Source: Clostridiales bacterium
GTDB lineage: Bacteria; Bacillota; Clostridia; Lachnospirales; WQUN01
DNA: 17,320 nt
Assembly (NCBI GenBank): GCA_031269415.1
Contig: JAISZF010000185.1
Span: 1 to 17,320, forward strand
Direction: 5' to 3'
In this document: positions 7,098 to 14,551 of the stretch, in pieces
How positions within the stretch are numbered: position 1 is the first letter of the stretch
How the letters are laid out: the number at the start of each line of letters is the position of its first letter
Translations under genes and position numbers: made by a program
The notes under the pieces: generated by a model
Told to the model about the DNA's origin: nothing
What the model saw: only the letters and a program-made list of their open reading frames with translations
Databases searched by the model: none

Positions 7098-8419
7098 CTA
7101 CATATGCTTTTGCGACGCGCGGTATTGCATGGGTGAGCAATTCTGCGTTTTCTTGAATATATACGAAAAATAATGCGGATCTTTATAACCTACGGCGGCG
7201 CCGATCTCCGAAGCTGACATATCCGAGGAGCGCAACAGTTCTTTCGCCTTATTCACGCGATATTCAGTAAGGCAGCGAATTAGACTCTGCCCTGTTTCTC
7301 GGCTGAACAGAGCGCTGAAATAACTCGGGCTGATATTGACGAATCTCGCAACGTCGCTGAGGGAAATATCCTCGTCGGCGTAGTGAGCTGCGATGTACTC
7401 CTTAGCGCGCTGTATCATCAGGTGATAGTGATTATTGCGCTGCTCGATGGGCTCGTTTTCCTGTGTTCGCGGCGCGTCCGCCGACGGATACACGCCTCCC
7501 TGTTTACCCATGAAGTCTATTTCACTGTCGTCTATGAAGGCGTTTCTGTCCGACACAAACCGCGCGGAAAACGCGCGCGCGGCGTTCTCGAACGATTCGG
7601 GCAGCAGCGTTAGCCGTTCGACGGGCTTTCCGATACCGCCGAAATAGCGCAGTGTTTCATATTCGGAAAATACGGACTCAATACTGTTTATGTACGCTTG
7701 GCGCGCGGCGGCAAGCCGTTCAAAGGAATCCTCTTTAATGATCGCGGCGGTTCCGTCCAATAAACGGTCGAATAGGATCACGTTGCCCGCCTTCGCGCTG
7801 ATTTGGTTAATTCTTTCGTTAAGCGCCAATATGTCTTCAGCGTAACCGGGTCCGGCGCTCGTGTTGAAATAATATTTGAACAGAATGATCTGGAAAAACC
7901 TCGCGCTCAATTCTATATTCAACTGTCTGCCGCGATCCAGGATCTTCGCGATAGGAAGCGCGCCTGAAATAATTGCCTCAAATAGACGGCTTTTGCCGTT
8001 ACTCTCGTCCCGTGTGTAATGTTTTTCCTCGCGTTCCCGCTTGATCCGCTCCGCCACGCTCTTTACGCTGGCGACGAGTTCCGCGCCGCTGACGGGCTTC
8101 AATATATATTCGGCAATCCCGAGTTTAAGGGCCTTTTGGGCGTAAGAAAACTCTTCATGCCCGCTGAGAATGATGATCTTGCTTTCGGGAAGCTCGTTCC
8201 TGATGAGCTGGCTCAATTCCAGTCCGTCCATGAACGGCATACGGATATCGGTAATGATAATGTCGGGCTTTTCCCGCTGTATCAAGGGATAGGCCAATTC
8301 GCCGTCCGCCGCCTCGCCGCCTCGCCGCAGAAAATAAAGCCCTCGCTCGTCCAGTCAATATTGTCCCTGATGCCTTTACGGACGACGTACTCATCCTCTA
8401 CTAAAAAGACTTTCAGCAT
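7098..8419 (-). pseudogene. YesN-like response regulator (receiver + AraC HTH), frameshifted
   Basis: The gene starts at ATG 8419 with MLKVFLVEDE, the acidic pocket of a receiver, and continues to residue 35. An extra eight-base repeat unit then shifts the frame and TGA at 8284-8282 ends a 45-residue product. Removing one unit restores a 437-residue regulator: phospho-acceptor Asp55 in IITDIRMP, Lys105 in YILKP, a long middle region, and a C-terminal AraC-type double helix-turn-helix (AKEYIAAHYADEDISLSDVA to the YKDPHYFSYIFKK segment). Everything after the shift remains open and well conserved, so the break is recent, a reversible slippage event, or an assembly error. It is the natural partner of the YesM-like kinase and the likely activator of the sugar transporter. 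An ATG-like start inside the shifted part (near 8297) would lack the acidic pocket. Confidence 0.82.
8308..8328. repeat. 8-bp tandem repeat causing the response-regulator frameshift
   Basis: GCCGCCTC is present twice in tandem (8308-8315 and 8316-8323) followed by a partial third unit (8324-8328). One copy gives the expected receiver sequence C-G-E-A-A-D-G-E-L; two copies add eight bases and change the frame. This is seen directly in the sequence. Confidence 0.85.
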
Positions 8420-8482
8420 ACTTTCTTCTCACCCTTAGTACGTTTCGATATTTTTTATTAGCGTAAATAATCCCTGTATAAA

Positions 8483-8489
8483 TGTCGAT
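8483..8489 (+). promoter_or_regulatory. Possible 0A box (TGTCGAT)
   Basis: This is a six-of-seven match to the Spo0A box TGTCGAA, in the divergent region between the response regulator and the spo0A-like gene, just upstream of the latter's -35 region. It could mean autoregulation. A seven-base near-match is weak evidence alone. Confidence 0.25.
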
Positions 8490-8494
8490 AAATG

Positions 8495-8522
8495 TTGTGT
8501 AAATACATCTCTATGGTATAAA
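8495..8522 (+). promoter_or_regulatory. Promoter of the spo0A-like gene
   Basis: TTGTGT (8495-8500) and TATAAA (8517-8522) are 16 bases apart, and TG one base before the -10 box gives an extended -10. The start codon follows 33 bases later with a GGGGGTGA ribosome binding site at 8545-8552. No SigH-type sequence was recognised. Confidence 0.5.
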
Positions 8523-8555
8523 ATGATACAGATCAAATAATACTGGGGGTGAATA

Positions 8556-9317
8556 ATGGACAATCGTAAAATATCCATAATCATTACAGAACGTGATCCT
8601 CAAACGAGGCTTGATCTCAAAAAGGCGCTCGCCATGGATAAAGCCTATAATATTGTAAGTACGGCGGAAAGTTTTATAAGCTCCGAGTACACGACGATTC
8701 TCAACAAGGCTGACATCGTGCTTCTAAATGTGTGCGGCGACAGTATCTCCCTGCTTAAAGCCGCGCAGAGCAATAAAGCAGACAGACCGGTTTTTATTTT
8801 GACCGCCGAACCCTGCCAGCAAACGTTAAGCAAGGAATCTCTTCAGTCCGGCGCGGATTACTTCCTGGTAAAGCCGCTGAATATGGACACAGTGGCGCGC
8901 CATATAAAAGAGATATACTTTTTCAAACGCCTGCTCCCATCCAGCGGATACGCGGGCAAAGACTCGTCGGGCATACTGGAATTCACGGTAAAGCAGCTTA
9001 ACAGCGTCCGCGTCGGATCGCACCTTAAAGGTTATCATTACCTTATAACGGGTGTCGTGGCGCTGGTGGAAGACGCCGCTATGGAAAATAATATAACAAA
9101 GGCTTTATACCCATACATAGCTAAGAAATGGCAGTCAACGCCTGTCCGTGTTGAGCGCGCCATCCGCAACGCCATCTCTACGGCGTGGGAAAGCGGCGGC
9201 GGCGAGAATTTCAAGGCTTTGGCGGGAAATCTGAAAACAGGCGCAGACAAACCGTCGAACAGTCAGTTTATGCTTACCATCGCGAATCTGTACCGATCTA
9301 AATATAACTCTGTTTAA
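8556..9317 (+). CDS. spo0A: Spo0A-family regulator with a degenerate receiver
   Basis: This is a 253-residue protein close in length to Spo0A (about 267 in Bacillus). Residues 1-125 are a receiver-like domain; residues about 145-253 are a clear Spo0A_C effector, with LKGYHYL, an ALYPYIAKKW segment, the DNA-contact helix TPVRVERAIRNAI (195-207) and the KPSNSQF end motif. The effector should bind 0A boxes. The receiver is altered: the phospho-acceptor position reads LLNV (Asn58) where Spo0A has an Asp, and the acidic pair is E12-R13 (with D14 following). Thr83 and Lys106 are kept. It is therefore unlikely to be activated by normal aspartyl phosphorylation. No spoIVB neighbour is present, unlike the usual spo0A locus, so it may be a paralogue. 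It overlaps rqcH tail to tail by 20 bases. Confidence 0.85.
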   Translation: MDNRKISIIITERDPQTRLDLKKALAMDKAYNIVSTAESFISSEYTTILNKADIVLLNVCGDSISLLKAAQSNKADRPVFILTAEPCQQTLSKESLQSGADYFLVKPLNMDTVARHIKEIYFFKRLLPSSGYAGKDSSGILEFTVKQLNSVRVGSHLKGYHYLITGVVALVEDAAMENNITKALYPYIAKKWQSTPVRVERAIRNAISTAWESGGGENFKALAGNLKTGADKPSNSQFMLTIANLYRSKYNSV

Positions 9318-11056
9318 CGCGCCTCACCAGTTCCTCTTCCGGGGTAATATAAATTGTCTTATTGGACACATATATGACCATCCCGGGTTTAGCCCCGTTT
9401 GGCTTCTTTACATTCTTTTTGAGGGTGTAATCCACAGGAACCTGTGAAGATTGCCGCGCCTTGCTGTAATACGCCGCCAGCAGCGCGGCTTCCCGCAGGG
9501 CGGCGTCGGAAACATCCGCTCCGCGGGATTTTATTATTACGTGCGATCCAGGTATTTCCTTTGTATGCAGCCAAATATCGTCCGAAGCGGCGAAGCGGAG
9601 TGTCAGTTCGTCGTTCTGCTTATTGTTTTTCCCCACGTAGATGTCAAAACCGTCTGAAGAGATAAACTTCATGGGTTTTGACTTCTTTGTTTTCTGTTTT
9701 CCGCTTGACGCGCGTTTCTTTATAAAGCCTGTTTCAGCCAATTCATCACGTATATCGGCTATATCGCTTTCATCCGAGGCGTTTTCGACCGCGTTTTGGA
9801 CGCCGGCCAAGTAGGTTAAATCCTCGTTATTGCGCCGCGTTTGATCCTGAAGCGCGGCGTACGAACGTTTGGCCTTGTTGTATTTCTTAAAATACGCCTG
9901 CGCGTTCTCAGCGGGAGTCAGGTTTGGATCCAGGGGAATCGTCATGTCAGGGTTCCCCTCTTCGTAAAAATTCTGGACGATCAGCGAGGTCATGCCTTTT
10001 TTCGCTGAGTATATACTGGCGGTTAACAGTTCCCCCTTTACCCTGTCGCTGTCCCTGTCTTTGATCTCGTCCAGCGTCCGCAGGTACATCTCCGCTTTTC
10101 TGGCGCAGCGCTCGATATTCTGCTGCGTCAGTTTGCGCAGGTCGGCTGTCTTTTGTGACATCCGGTACGCGGCGTCGCGTTCCCGGCAGAATACCTCCGT
10201 CATTTCCGACGGGGAATCGAATGACGCCGTGTCATAATCCGCGTACTGAGTTATCAAGAGGCTGCCGAAGTCTTTGGGCTTGCCCGAAGCGTCCAGGTAT
10301 ATGAGGTTTACATATTTACGCAGCGTTATGTCCTCTATACATGCGCGAAAAGCCTCATACAACTGGGCCGCCCGCTCGCCGCTCATCTCTTCCGGCCTCG
10401 TGTCCGGCGAAACCTCGGCTCGTTCGCAGATTTCAGAGGACATAATCGGGCTTAATCCGTTATACGCGCGGAATATCAAGGTTTGTATCTTTTCGCCCGG
10501 CGTCGCGTATAATACCGCTTCAAATCCGGCTCTATCCTCTTCCAGCGGGTTTCGTTTGCCGCCCGGCGGAACCGTGAACCTTACGCCCGGTAGAACCTGC
10601 CTGACCGAGCTTTTATCGAAGGATATATGTTTCGCGGCGTCCAGAACAACGCCGTCCTCATCGGTTAAAATAATATTGCTGTGCTTGCCCATTATTTCGA
10701 CGCTCAAGCGTTATGGACAAATCGCCCATCTCGCTCATGGATTCGATATAGATCTCAATTATGCGCTCGAAGTCAGGCTGAACGATATCCAAAATCTTAC
10801 CGCCGGTCAAATGCTTGCGCAGCACCATGCAAAACTGCGGCGGCTTCATCGGGTTATCCTTATTGTATTGAGTCAAATGAACGCGCGGCTGCGCGTTTCC
10901 AGCGGACATCAGCAGCTTACGGTTAGCGCCCTTCGCGCGTATTTGCAGAATGATCTCGTCGCTTTCGGGCTGATAGATCTTATCCACGCGTCCGTCCAAT
11001 ATTTTTTCCCGAAGTTCGTGTACAATGGCTGAAACCGTTACTCCGTCTAAAGGCAT
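9298..11056 (-). pseudogene. rqcH: RqcH / Rqc2 (NFACT, FbpA-like) ribosome quality-control factor, split by a frameshift
   Basis: RqcH binds stalled 50S subunits and directs C-terminal alanine tailing. ATG 11056 follows an excellent AAGGAGGTG site. The first frame encodes the NFACT-N start (MPLDGVTVSAIVHEL, then FCMVLRKHLTGG) up to GDLSITL and runs into a stop near 10658. The second frame takes over at about 10707 with SVEIMGKHSNIIL, the next conserved block, through the coiled-coil middle to the NFACT-R (DUF814) domain (IYVGKNNKQND, DIWLHTKEIPGSHVII) and ends at 9298. The two frames differ by one extra base (or two missing bases) near 10705-10722. Both halves are well conserved, so a sequence error or a very recent mutation is likely. 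Residues 97-98 are Glu-Arg where Bacillus RqcH has the functionally important Asp97-Arg98. Confidence 0.88.
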
Positions 11057-11069
11057 ACCGCACCTCCTT

Positions 11070-11213
11070 AGTTTTTGCGCGGTTAATATGCTGAAAGTTA
11101 TACGAAAGCAGATAATCAAGCTCGCGCATGGATGCTATGGCGATGCGCGCGCCATCAACCCGGAAACGCGCGGGGATGATATTAAACATCGTCGTTTCTA
11201 AATACAGTTTCAC
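11070..11213 (-). pseudogene. Remnant of a PIN-domain toxin-like gene with a large internal deletion
   Basis: A GTG start at 11213, with GGGGGAG nine bases upstream, begins MKLYLETTMFN, a typical start of a family of Firmicutes PIN-domain proteins. It then jumps directly to IIPARFRVDGARIAIASMRE and DYLLSYNFQHINRAKT, which in intact members lies near the C-terminus. Roughly 80-100 residues seem to be missing in frame after Asn11. Recognisable similarity ends where the rqcH ribosome binding site begins, so the tail is also lost or overwritten by rqcH. The frame stays open to 10980 but out of frame with rqcH. Family assignment is by remembered consensus, not a search. Confidence 0.6.
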
Positions 11214-11252
11214 GGCGTCAACTCCCCCTATAGCTGTACATTAGTATGCGTA

Positions 11253-13001
11253 TCATTGCGCAGCCGTAATCCGCGGCGCGGACATTTGATAAAATTTCGC
11301 GTACACGCCTTTCAGATTCATAAGCCGATCATGCGGCCCCTGTTCCGCGATTCCGTCGCCGTCCAGCACGATAATCCGCCCGGCGTTTCTGATGGTGGAA
11401 AGCCTGTGAGCTATTACAAAGGTTGTACGGTTTTTCGCCAGCTTTTCAAAACTCTCCTGCACAATCTGTTCGCTTTCATTATCCAAAGCGGAGGTCGCCT
11501 CGTCGAATATAAGAATAGGCGGGTTTTTCAAAAACACCCTCGCTATACTCAGCCGTTGCTTCTGCCCGCCGGAGAGTTTTACCCCGCGTTGGCCTATATC
11601 TGTATCGTAGCCGTCGGGCAGTTCCATAATAAACTCGTGAGCGTTAGCGCGCTTCGCGGCTTCAATGATTTCCTCATCCGACGCCTCGGGCTTGCCGTAG
11701 CGGATATTGTCCTTGACTGTGCCAGTGAACAGATACACGTCCTGCTGTACAATCCCAATTTGATTACGCAGTGATTTTACGGTGAATTCGCGGATATCAC
11801 TGCCGTCTAGTTTGATCGAGCCCTCCGTTGTCTCGTAAAACCGCGGTATAAGGCTGCACAGCGTGGTTTTCCCGACTCCGGAAGCGCCGACCAGAGCCAC
11901 GTATTCCCCCGGGGCGACGCTCATGTTTACGCCGCGCAGCACATACGGAAGATTTTCGGCGTACCTGAACGAGACGTTCTCAAATTCGACACGGCCTTTG
12001 GCTCGCGGCGAGTCCGCCGCGCCCGGGCTGTCCGTAATGTCCGGGCTTATCTCCATGATCTCCTGAAACCGCGTAAAGCCCGCCGCGCCGTTTTGAAACT
12101 GCTCGGTAAAATTGATTAACTTGCGGACGGGTTCTATCAGGGTATTTATGTACAGCAGAAAGGTGATTAATTCCGGCAAATTAAACCTCCCCATATTGAT
12201 AAACCCCGCGCCGGCGATCACCACCAGAATGGTAATAAACGATACAAACGCGCCCAGCCCGCTGTGGAACACGGCCATATAGCGGTAACTGTCGCGTTTG
12301 CTGTCAACAAACCTCGTGTTCCCGATGTTGAATTTGCTGATTTCCAACTCCTCGTTCGCGAAAGATTTGACCACGCGCACCCCGGAAAGGCTGTCTTCTA
12401 TCTGCGCGTTTATATCCGCGATACGTTCACGGTTGCGCTTGAACGCCGTTTTCATAAGTTTGTTGCAGTGCACCGCGAAAATAACCATAAACGGCAGCAC
12501 GGCGGCGATCGTCAGTGTCAGCGGCAAGTTGACGCGCGTTAAAATAATGAGAGAGCCGATGATCTTGACGATGGAGATTACAACGTCCTCCGGCCCGTGA
12601 TGCGCCAGTTCTGTTACGTCAAAGAGGTCCGTGGTGATGCGGGACATTAATTGGCCGGTCTTCTGGTTGTCGTAATAGCTGAAAGACAGCTTTTGAAGAT
12701 GCTGAAACAGATCGTTTCTCATGTCAAATTCCATCTTGGCGCCCATCACGTGGCCCCAGTAGGTGATATAGAAATTGCTGACAAACTCGATTACGATGAG
12801 GAACAGGAACACCGCCGAGGTCCTGATCAGCAGGTCGGTGGCTATGCCGTCCGGCGAGATAGCCTGGCCTGTTATTCTGTTCACGAGCAGCGGATACGCC
12901 AAAACCGCCACCGACGCCAGAAGCGCAAAGAATAAATCCGCCGCTAAGACTCTTTTGTAGGGCCTGTAGTAAGATAAAAATCTTGTAAATTTTCCGTTCA
13001 A
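11253..13001 (-). CDS. ABC exporter (fused membrane and ATPase domains)
   Basis: This 582-residue half-transporter of the MsbA/BmrA/LmrA type should work as a dimer to move lipids, drugs or peptides out of the cell. Residues 1-310 form the six-helix ABC_membrane domain; the ATPase follows with Walker A GASGVGKTT (372-380), Q-loop in GIVQQDVYLF, signature KLSGGQKQR (475-483), Walker B ILIFDEAT (496-503) and H-loop IAHR (His532). All catalytic positions are present. The start is a TTG at 13001 with GGGGGG nine bases upstream; no ATG fits the family start better. It is a single gene with its own promoter, and substrate cannot be deduced: neither neighbour is a second half-transporter or a biosynthetic gene. 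Confidence 0.92.
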   Translation of the reverse strand: MNGKFTRFLSYYRPYKRVLAADLFFALLASVAVLAYPLLVNRITGQAISPDGIATDLLIRTSAVFLFLIVIEFVSNFYITYWGHVMGAKMEFDMRNDLFQHLQKLSFSYYDNQKTGQLMSRITTDLFDVTELAHHGPEDVVISIVKIIGSLIILTRVNLPLTLTIAAVLPFMVIFAVHCNKLMKTAFKRNRERIADINAQIEDSLSGVRVVKSFANEELEISKFNIGNTRFVDSKRDSYRYMAVFHSGLGAFVSFITILVVIAGAGFINMGRFNLPELITFLLYINTLIEPVRKLINFTEQFQNGAAGFTRFQEIMEISPDITDSPGAADSPRAKGRVEFENVSFRYAENLPYVLRGVNMSVAPGEYVALVGASGVGKTTLCSLIPRFYETTEGSIKLDGSDIREFTVKSLRNQIGIVQQDVYLFTGTVKDNIRYGKPEASDEEIIEAAKRANAHEFIMELPDGYDTDIGQRGVKLSGGQKQRLSIARVFLKNPPILIFDEATSALDNESEQIVQESFEKLAKNRTTFVIAHRLSTIRNAGRIIVLDGDGIAEQGPHDRLMNLKGVYAKFYQMSAPRITAAQ

Positions 13002-13027
13002 CGCTTTTTTCCCCCCTAATAGATATT

Positions 13028-13057
13028 ATTATAATGCCACGCGGCTTGGATACGCAA
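13028..13057 (-). promoter_or_regulatory. Promoter of the ABC exporter gene
   Basis: On the minus strand TTGCGT (complement of 13052-13057) and a perfect TATAAT (complement of 13028-13033) are 18 bases apart, with the -10 box 26 bases before the TTG start. It faces away from the operon promoter at 13115-13123, so the two units are divergent. Confidence 0.5.
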
Positions 13058-13114
13058 GGGGATCTATTGGTGCTTACGGGGCGTCATGGGTTATACTCTT
13101 TTTTTGATAAAATA

Positions 13115-13123
13115 TGTTATAAT
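13115..13123 (+). promoter_or_regulatory. Extended -10 promoter of the oxidoreductase operon
   Basis: TGTTATAAT is a perfect extended -10 (TG-N-TATAAT). No good -35 box is found 16-18 bases upstream, which is common for extended -10 promoters. The first gene starts about 50 bases downstream. Confidence 0.55.
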
Positions 13124-13173
13124 AAAAATTGAAAGATGGATCAAAAGGCGGCGTACTATTATGGAGAGTGATT

Positions 13174-13650
13174 ATGGGAGCGTATACGGAACTTTACCTG
13201 CCGGATATCGTAAACATGCAGGGCAGGCTTTTTTTTGATATAAGGGATGAACTGCCGAATGTAGACGAAAAGTGGTTTATAGAAGCGTTTATGAAATCCC
13301 GTATCAGGGCGCTTTTAGATATCGGCAACTGGAAATACGCGAATATGCCCCCTAAAGAAGTAATGTCAGTATTTCTGGATGACGAATGCCCTGGCGGCTA
13401 TCAGCGCGGTGAGGAATGGGGAGGTTTTTTACCTCAGTGGGTAGGGCAAATTTACGCGTTCTATCAGTGGAAATATTGTGTGCGCAGCTCGGAATTAATT
13501 AACGTAATTCCGTTGGACGCGATGCGGCTGCATTTTCGCGTTGGGCATCAAATGGGGCTGGAGGCTGCCGCTGATAGAATCTATGACGATTTTGGCTTCG
13601 GGAGTTTGAATGGTGAGCTGACACTGGAAGGGTTGTCTTATGACCCATGA
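13174..13650 (+). CDS. Unrecognised 158-residue protein, first gene of the oxidoreductase operon
   Basis: I cannot assign this protein to a named function. It begins MGAYTELYLPDIVNMQG and is acidic and rich in aromatic residues, with a Trp-rich middle and a W-V-G-Q-I-Y-A-F-Y-Q-W segment. No signal peptide, membrane segment or metal-binding Cys cluster is seen. The segment and the M-x-A-Y-x-E-L-Y start faintly recall small Firmicutes proteins found beside DUF3791/DUF3990 toxin-like genes, but this is from memory and weak. The ATG at 13174 is chosen for GGAGAG six bases upstream; the frame is open to 13129. Its end overlaps the next gene by 11 bases, so it is translated together with the MinD-like ATPase. 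Confidence 0.75.
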   Translation: MGAYTELYLPDIVNMQGRLFFDIRDELPNVDEKWFIEAFMKSRIRALLDIGNWKYANMPPKEVMSVFLDDECPGGYQRGEEWGGFLPQWVGQIYAFYQWKYCVRSSELINVIPLDAMRLHFRVGHQMGLEAAADRIYDDFGFGSLNGELTLEGLSYDP

Positions 13651-14314
13651 ACGTATAACTCTATTCGCGGGCCACTACGGCAGCGGCAAAACCAATCTGG
13701 CCGTTAACTACGCGGCCGCGCTGAAGCGGTTACATCCGGACAGACGCGTCATCTTGGCCGATCTAGACATAGTGAACCCCTATTTCCGGAGTTTGGACAG
13801 CGCGGATGTATTGGGCGGCGTGGGTGTGGAAGTTATCGCCTCGCGCTTCGCCAACTCCAACCTGGAAGCGCCCTCAATGCCCGGCGAGGCCATTACAATA
13901 TTCGACGACAAATCATGTCTCGGCGTCATAGACGTGGGCGGCGACGATCGCGGGGCGTACGCGGTAGGCAAGTACGCGGATTATATACGGGAGGAAGACG
14001 CGAGCGTGCTGCTGGTGTGCAATAAATACCGTCCGCTTTCCAGAGATCCCAGGCAGGTTTTGGCAATTAAAAACGAGATCGAAAGCGCGGCGCGTATAAA
14101 ATTCACGGGCGTCGTTAACAATTCCAATCTGGGCGGGCAGACCTCGCCGGAGGATATTCTCTCAAGTTTACGATATATCAGCGATGTATCGGAACTGTGC
14201 GGCCTGCCTGTGGCGTTCACGGGCGCGGCTCGCGGTCTGATTGACGATCTGCCGGGTATTGACGGGCTGTTTCCGTTAGAAATATACGGAAAAAAGGAAT
14301 GGCAAATTAACTGA
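13640..14314 (+). CDS. MinD/ParA/CobQ-like P-loop ATPase
   Basis: This 224-residue soluble ATPase of the CbiA/SIMIBI class has a Walker A of GHYGSGKT (residues 11-18), an LADLDIVNPYF segment (about 41-51, the switch I region of this class) and a GVIDVGGDDRGA Walker B/switch II. The P-loop lacks the early signature Lys of true ParA/MinD proteins. Similar ATPases commonly precede 2-oxoacid:ferredoxin oxidoreductase genes in Clostridia; a role in cofactor or Fe-S handling or assembly is possible but not shown. ATG 13640 has GGAAGGG seven bases upstream and overlaps the previous gene by 11 bases; the ferredoxin gene starts 21 bases after its stop. Confidence 0.85.
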   Translation: MTHERITLFAGHYGSGKTNLAVNYAAALKRLHPDRRVILADLDIVNPYFRSLDSADVLGGVGVEVIASRFANSNLEAPSMPGEAITIFDDKSCLGVIDVGGDDRGAYAVGKYADYIREEDASVLLVCNKYRPLSRDPRQVLAIKNEIESAARIKFTGVVNNSNLGGQTSPEDILSSLRYISDVSELCGLPVAFTGAARGLIDDLPGIDGLFPLEIYGKKEWQIN

Positions 14315-14335
14315 TAAATGATGGGAGGGATGTAC

Positions 14336-14542
14336 TTGCCAAAAGTCAGCTTTAATATCGATCGCTGCAAGGGCTGCGGTCTGTGTGTGGACGCCTGCCC
14401 CAAAAAGATAATTGAGTTATCGCCGGATATAATGAACGCGAAAGGATTTCATCCGGCGCAAATTACCGATCAGGAAAAATGTATAGCTTGCGCGTTCTGC
14501 GCCCAAATGTGCCCGGACGTGATTATAACTGTGGAAAAATAA
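14336..14542 (+). CDS. korD: 2x[4Fe-4S] ferredoxin subunit of 2-oxoacid oxidoreductase (delta, KorD/VorD)
   Basis: This 68-residue protein carries two classic clusters: CKGCGLCVDACP (Cys11, 14, 17, 21) and CIACAFCAQMCP (Cys49, 52, 55, 59). It would pass electrons from the TPP site to external ferredoxin. The TTG at 14336 is taken as the start because GGAGG ends seven bases before it; the ATG at 14330 directly abuts that site and those at 14318 and 14321 lie upstream of or within it. It is followed after nine bases by the alpha subunit. Length and motif spacing are normal for the separate delta subunit of VOR/KOR enzymes. Confidence 0.9.
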   Translation: MPKVSFNIDRCKGCGLCVDACPKKIIELSPDIMNAKGFHPAQITDQEKCIACAFCAQMCPDVIITVEK

Positions 14543-14551
14543 GGAGGCTCC

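Noticed and set aside
6964..7173. Plus-strand open frame of 69 codons overlapping the response-regulator end
   Set aside because: It starts inside the inverted repeat, lacks a ribosome binding site, and its last part is antisense to the conserved AraC domain.
11070..11120. Continuation of the PIN-like frame into rqcH as an intact toxin C-terminus
   Set aside because: The resemblance after the KTKE residues is slight and the DNA there clearly encodes the conserved RqcH N-terminus in another frame.
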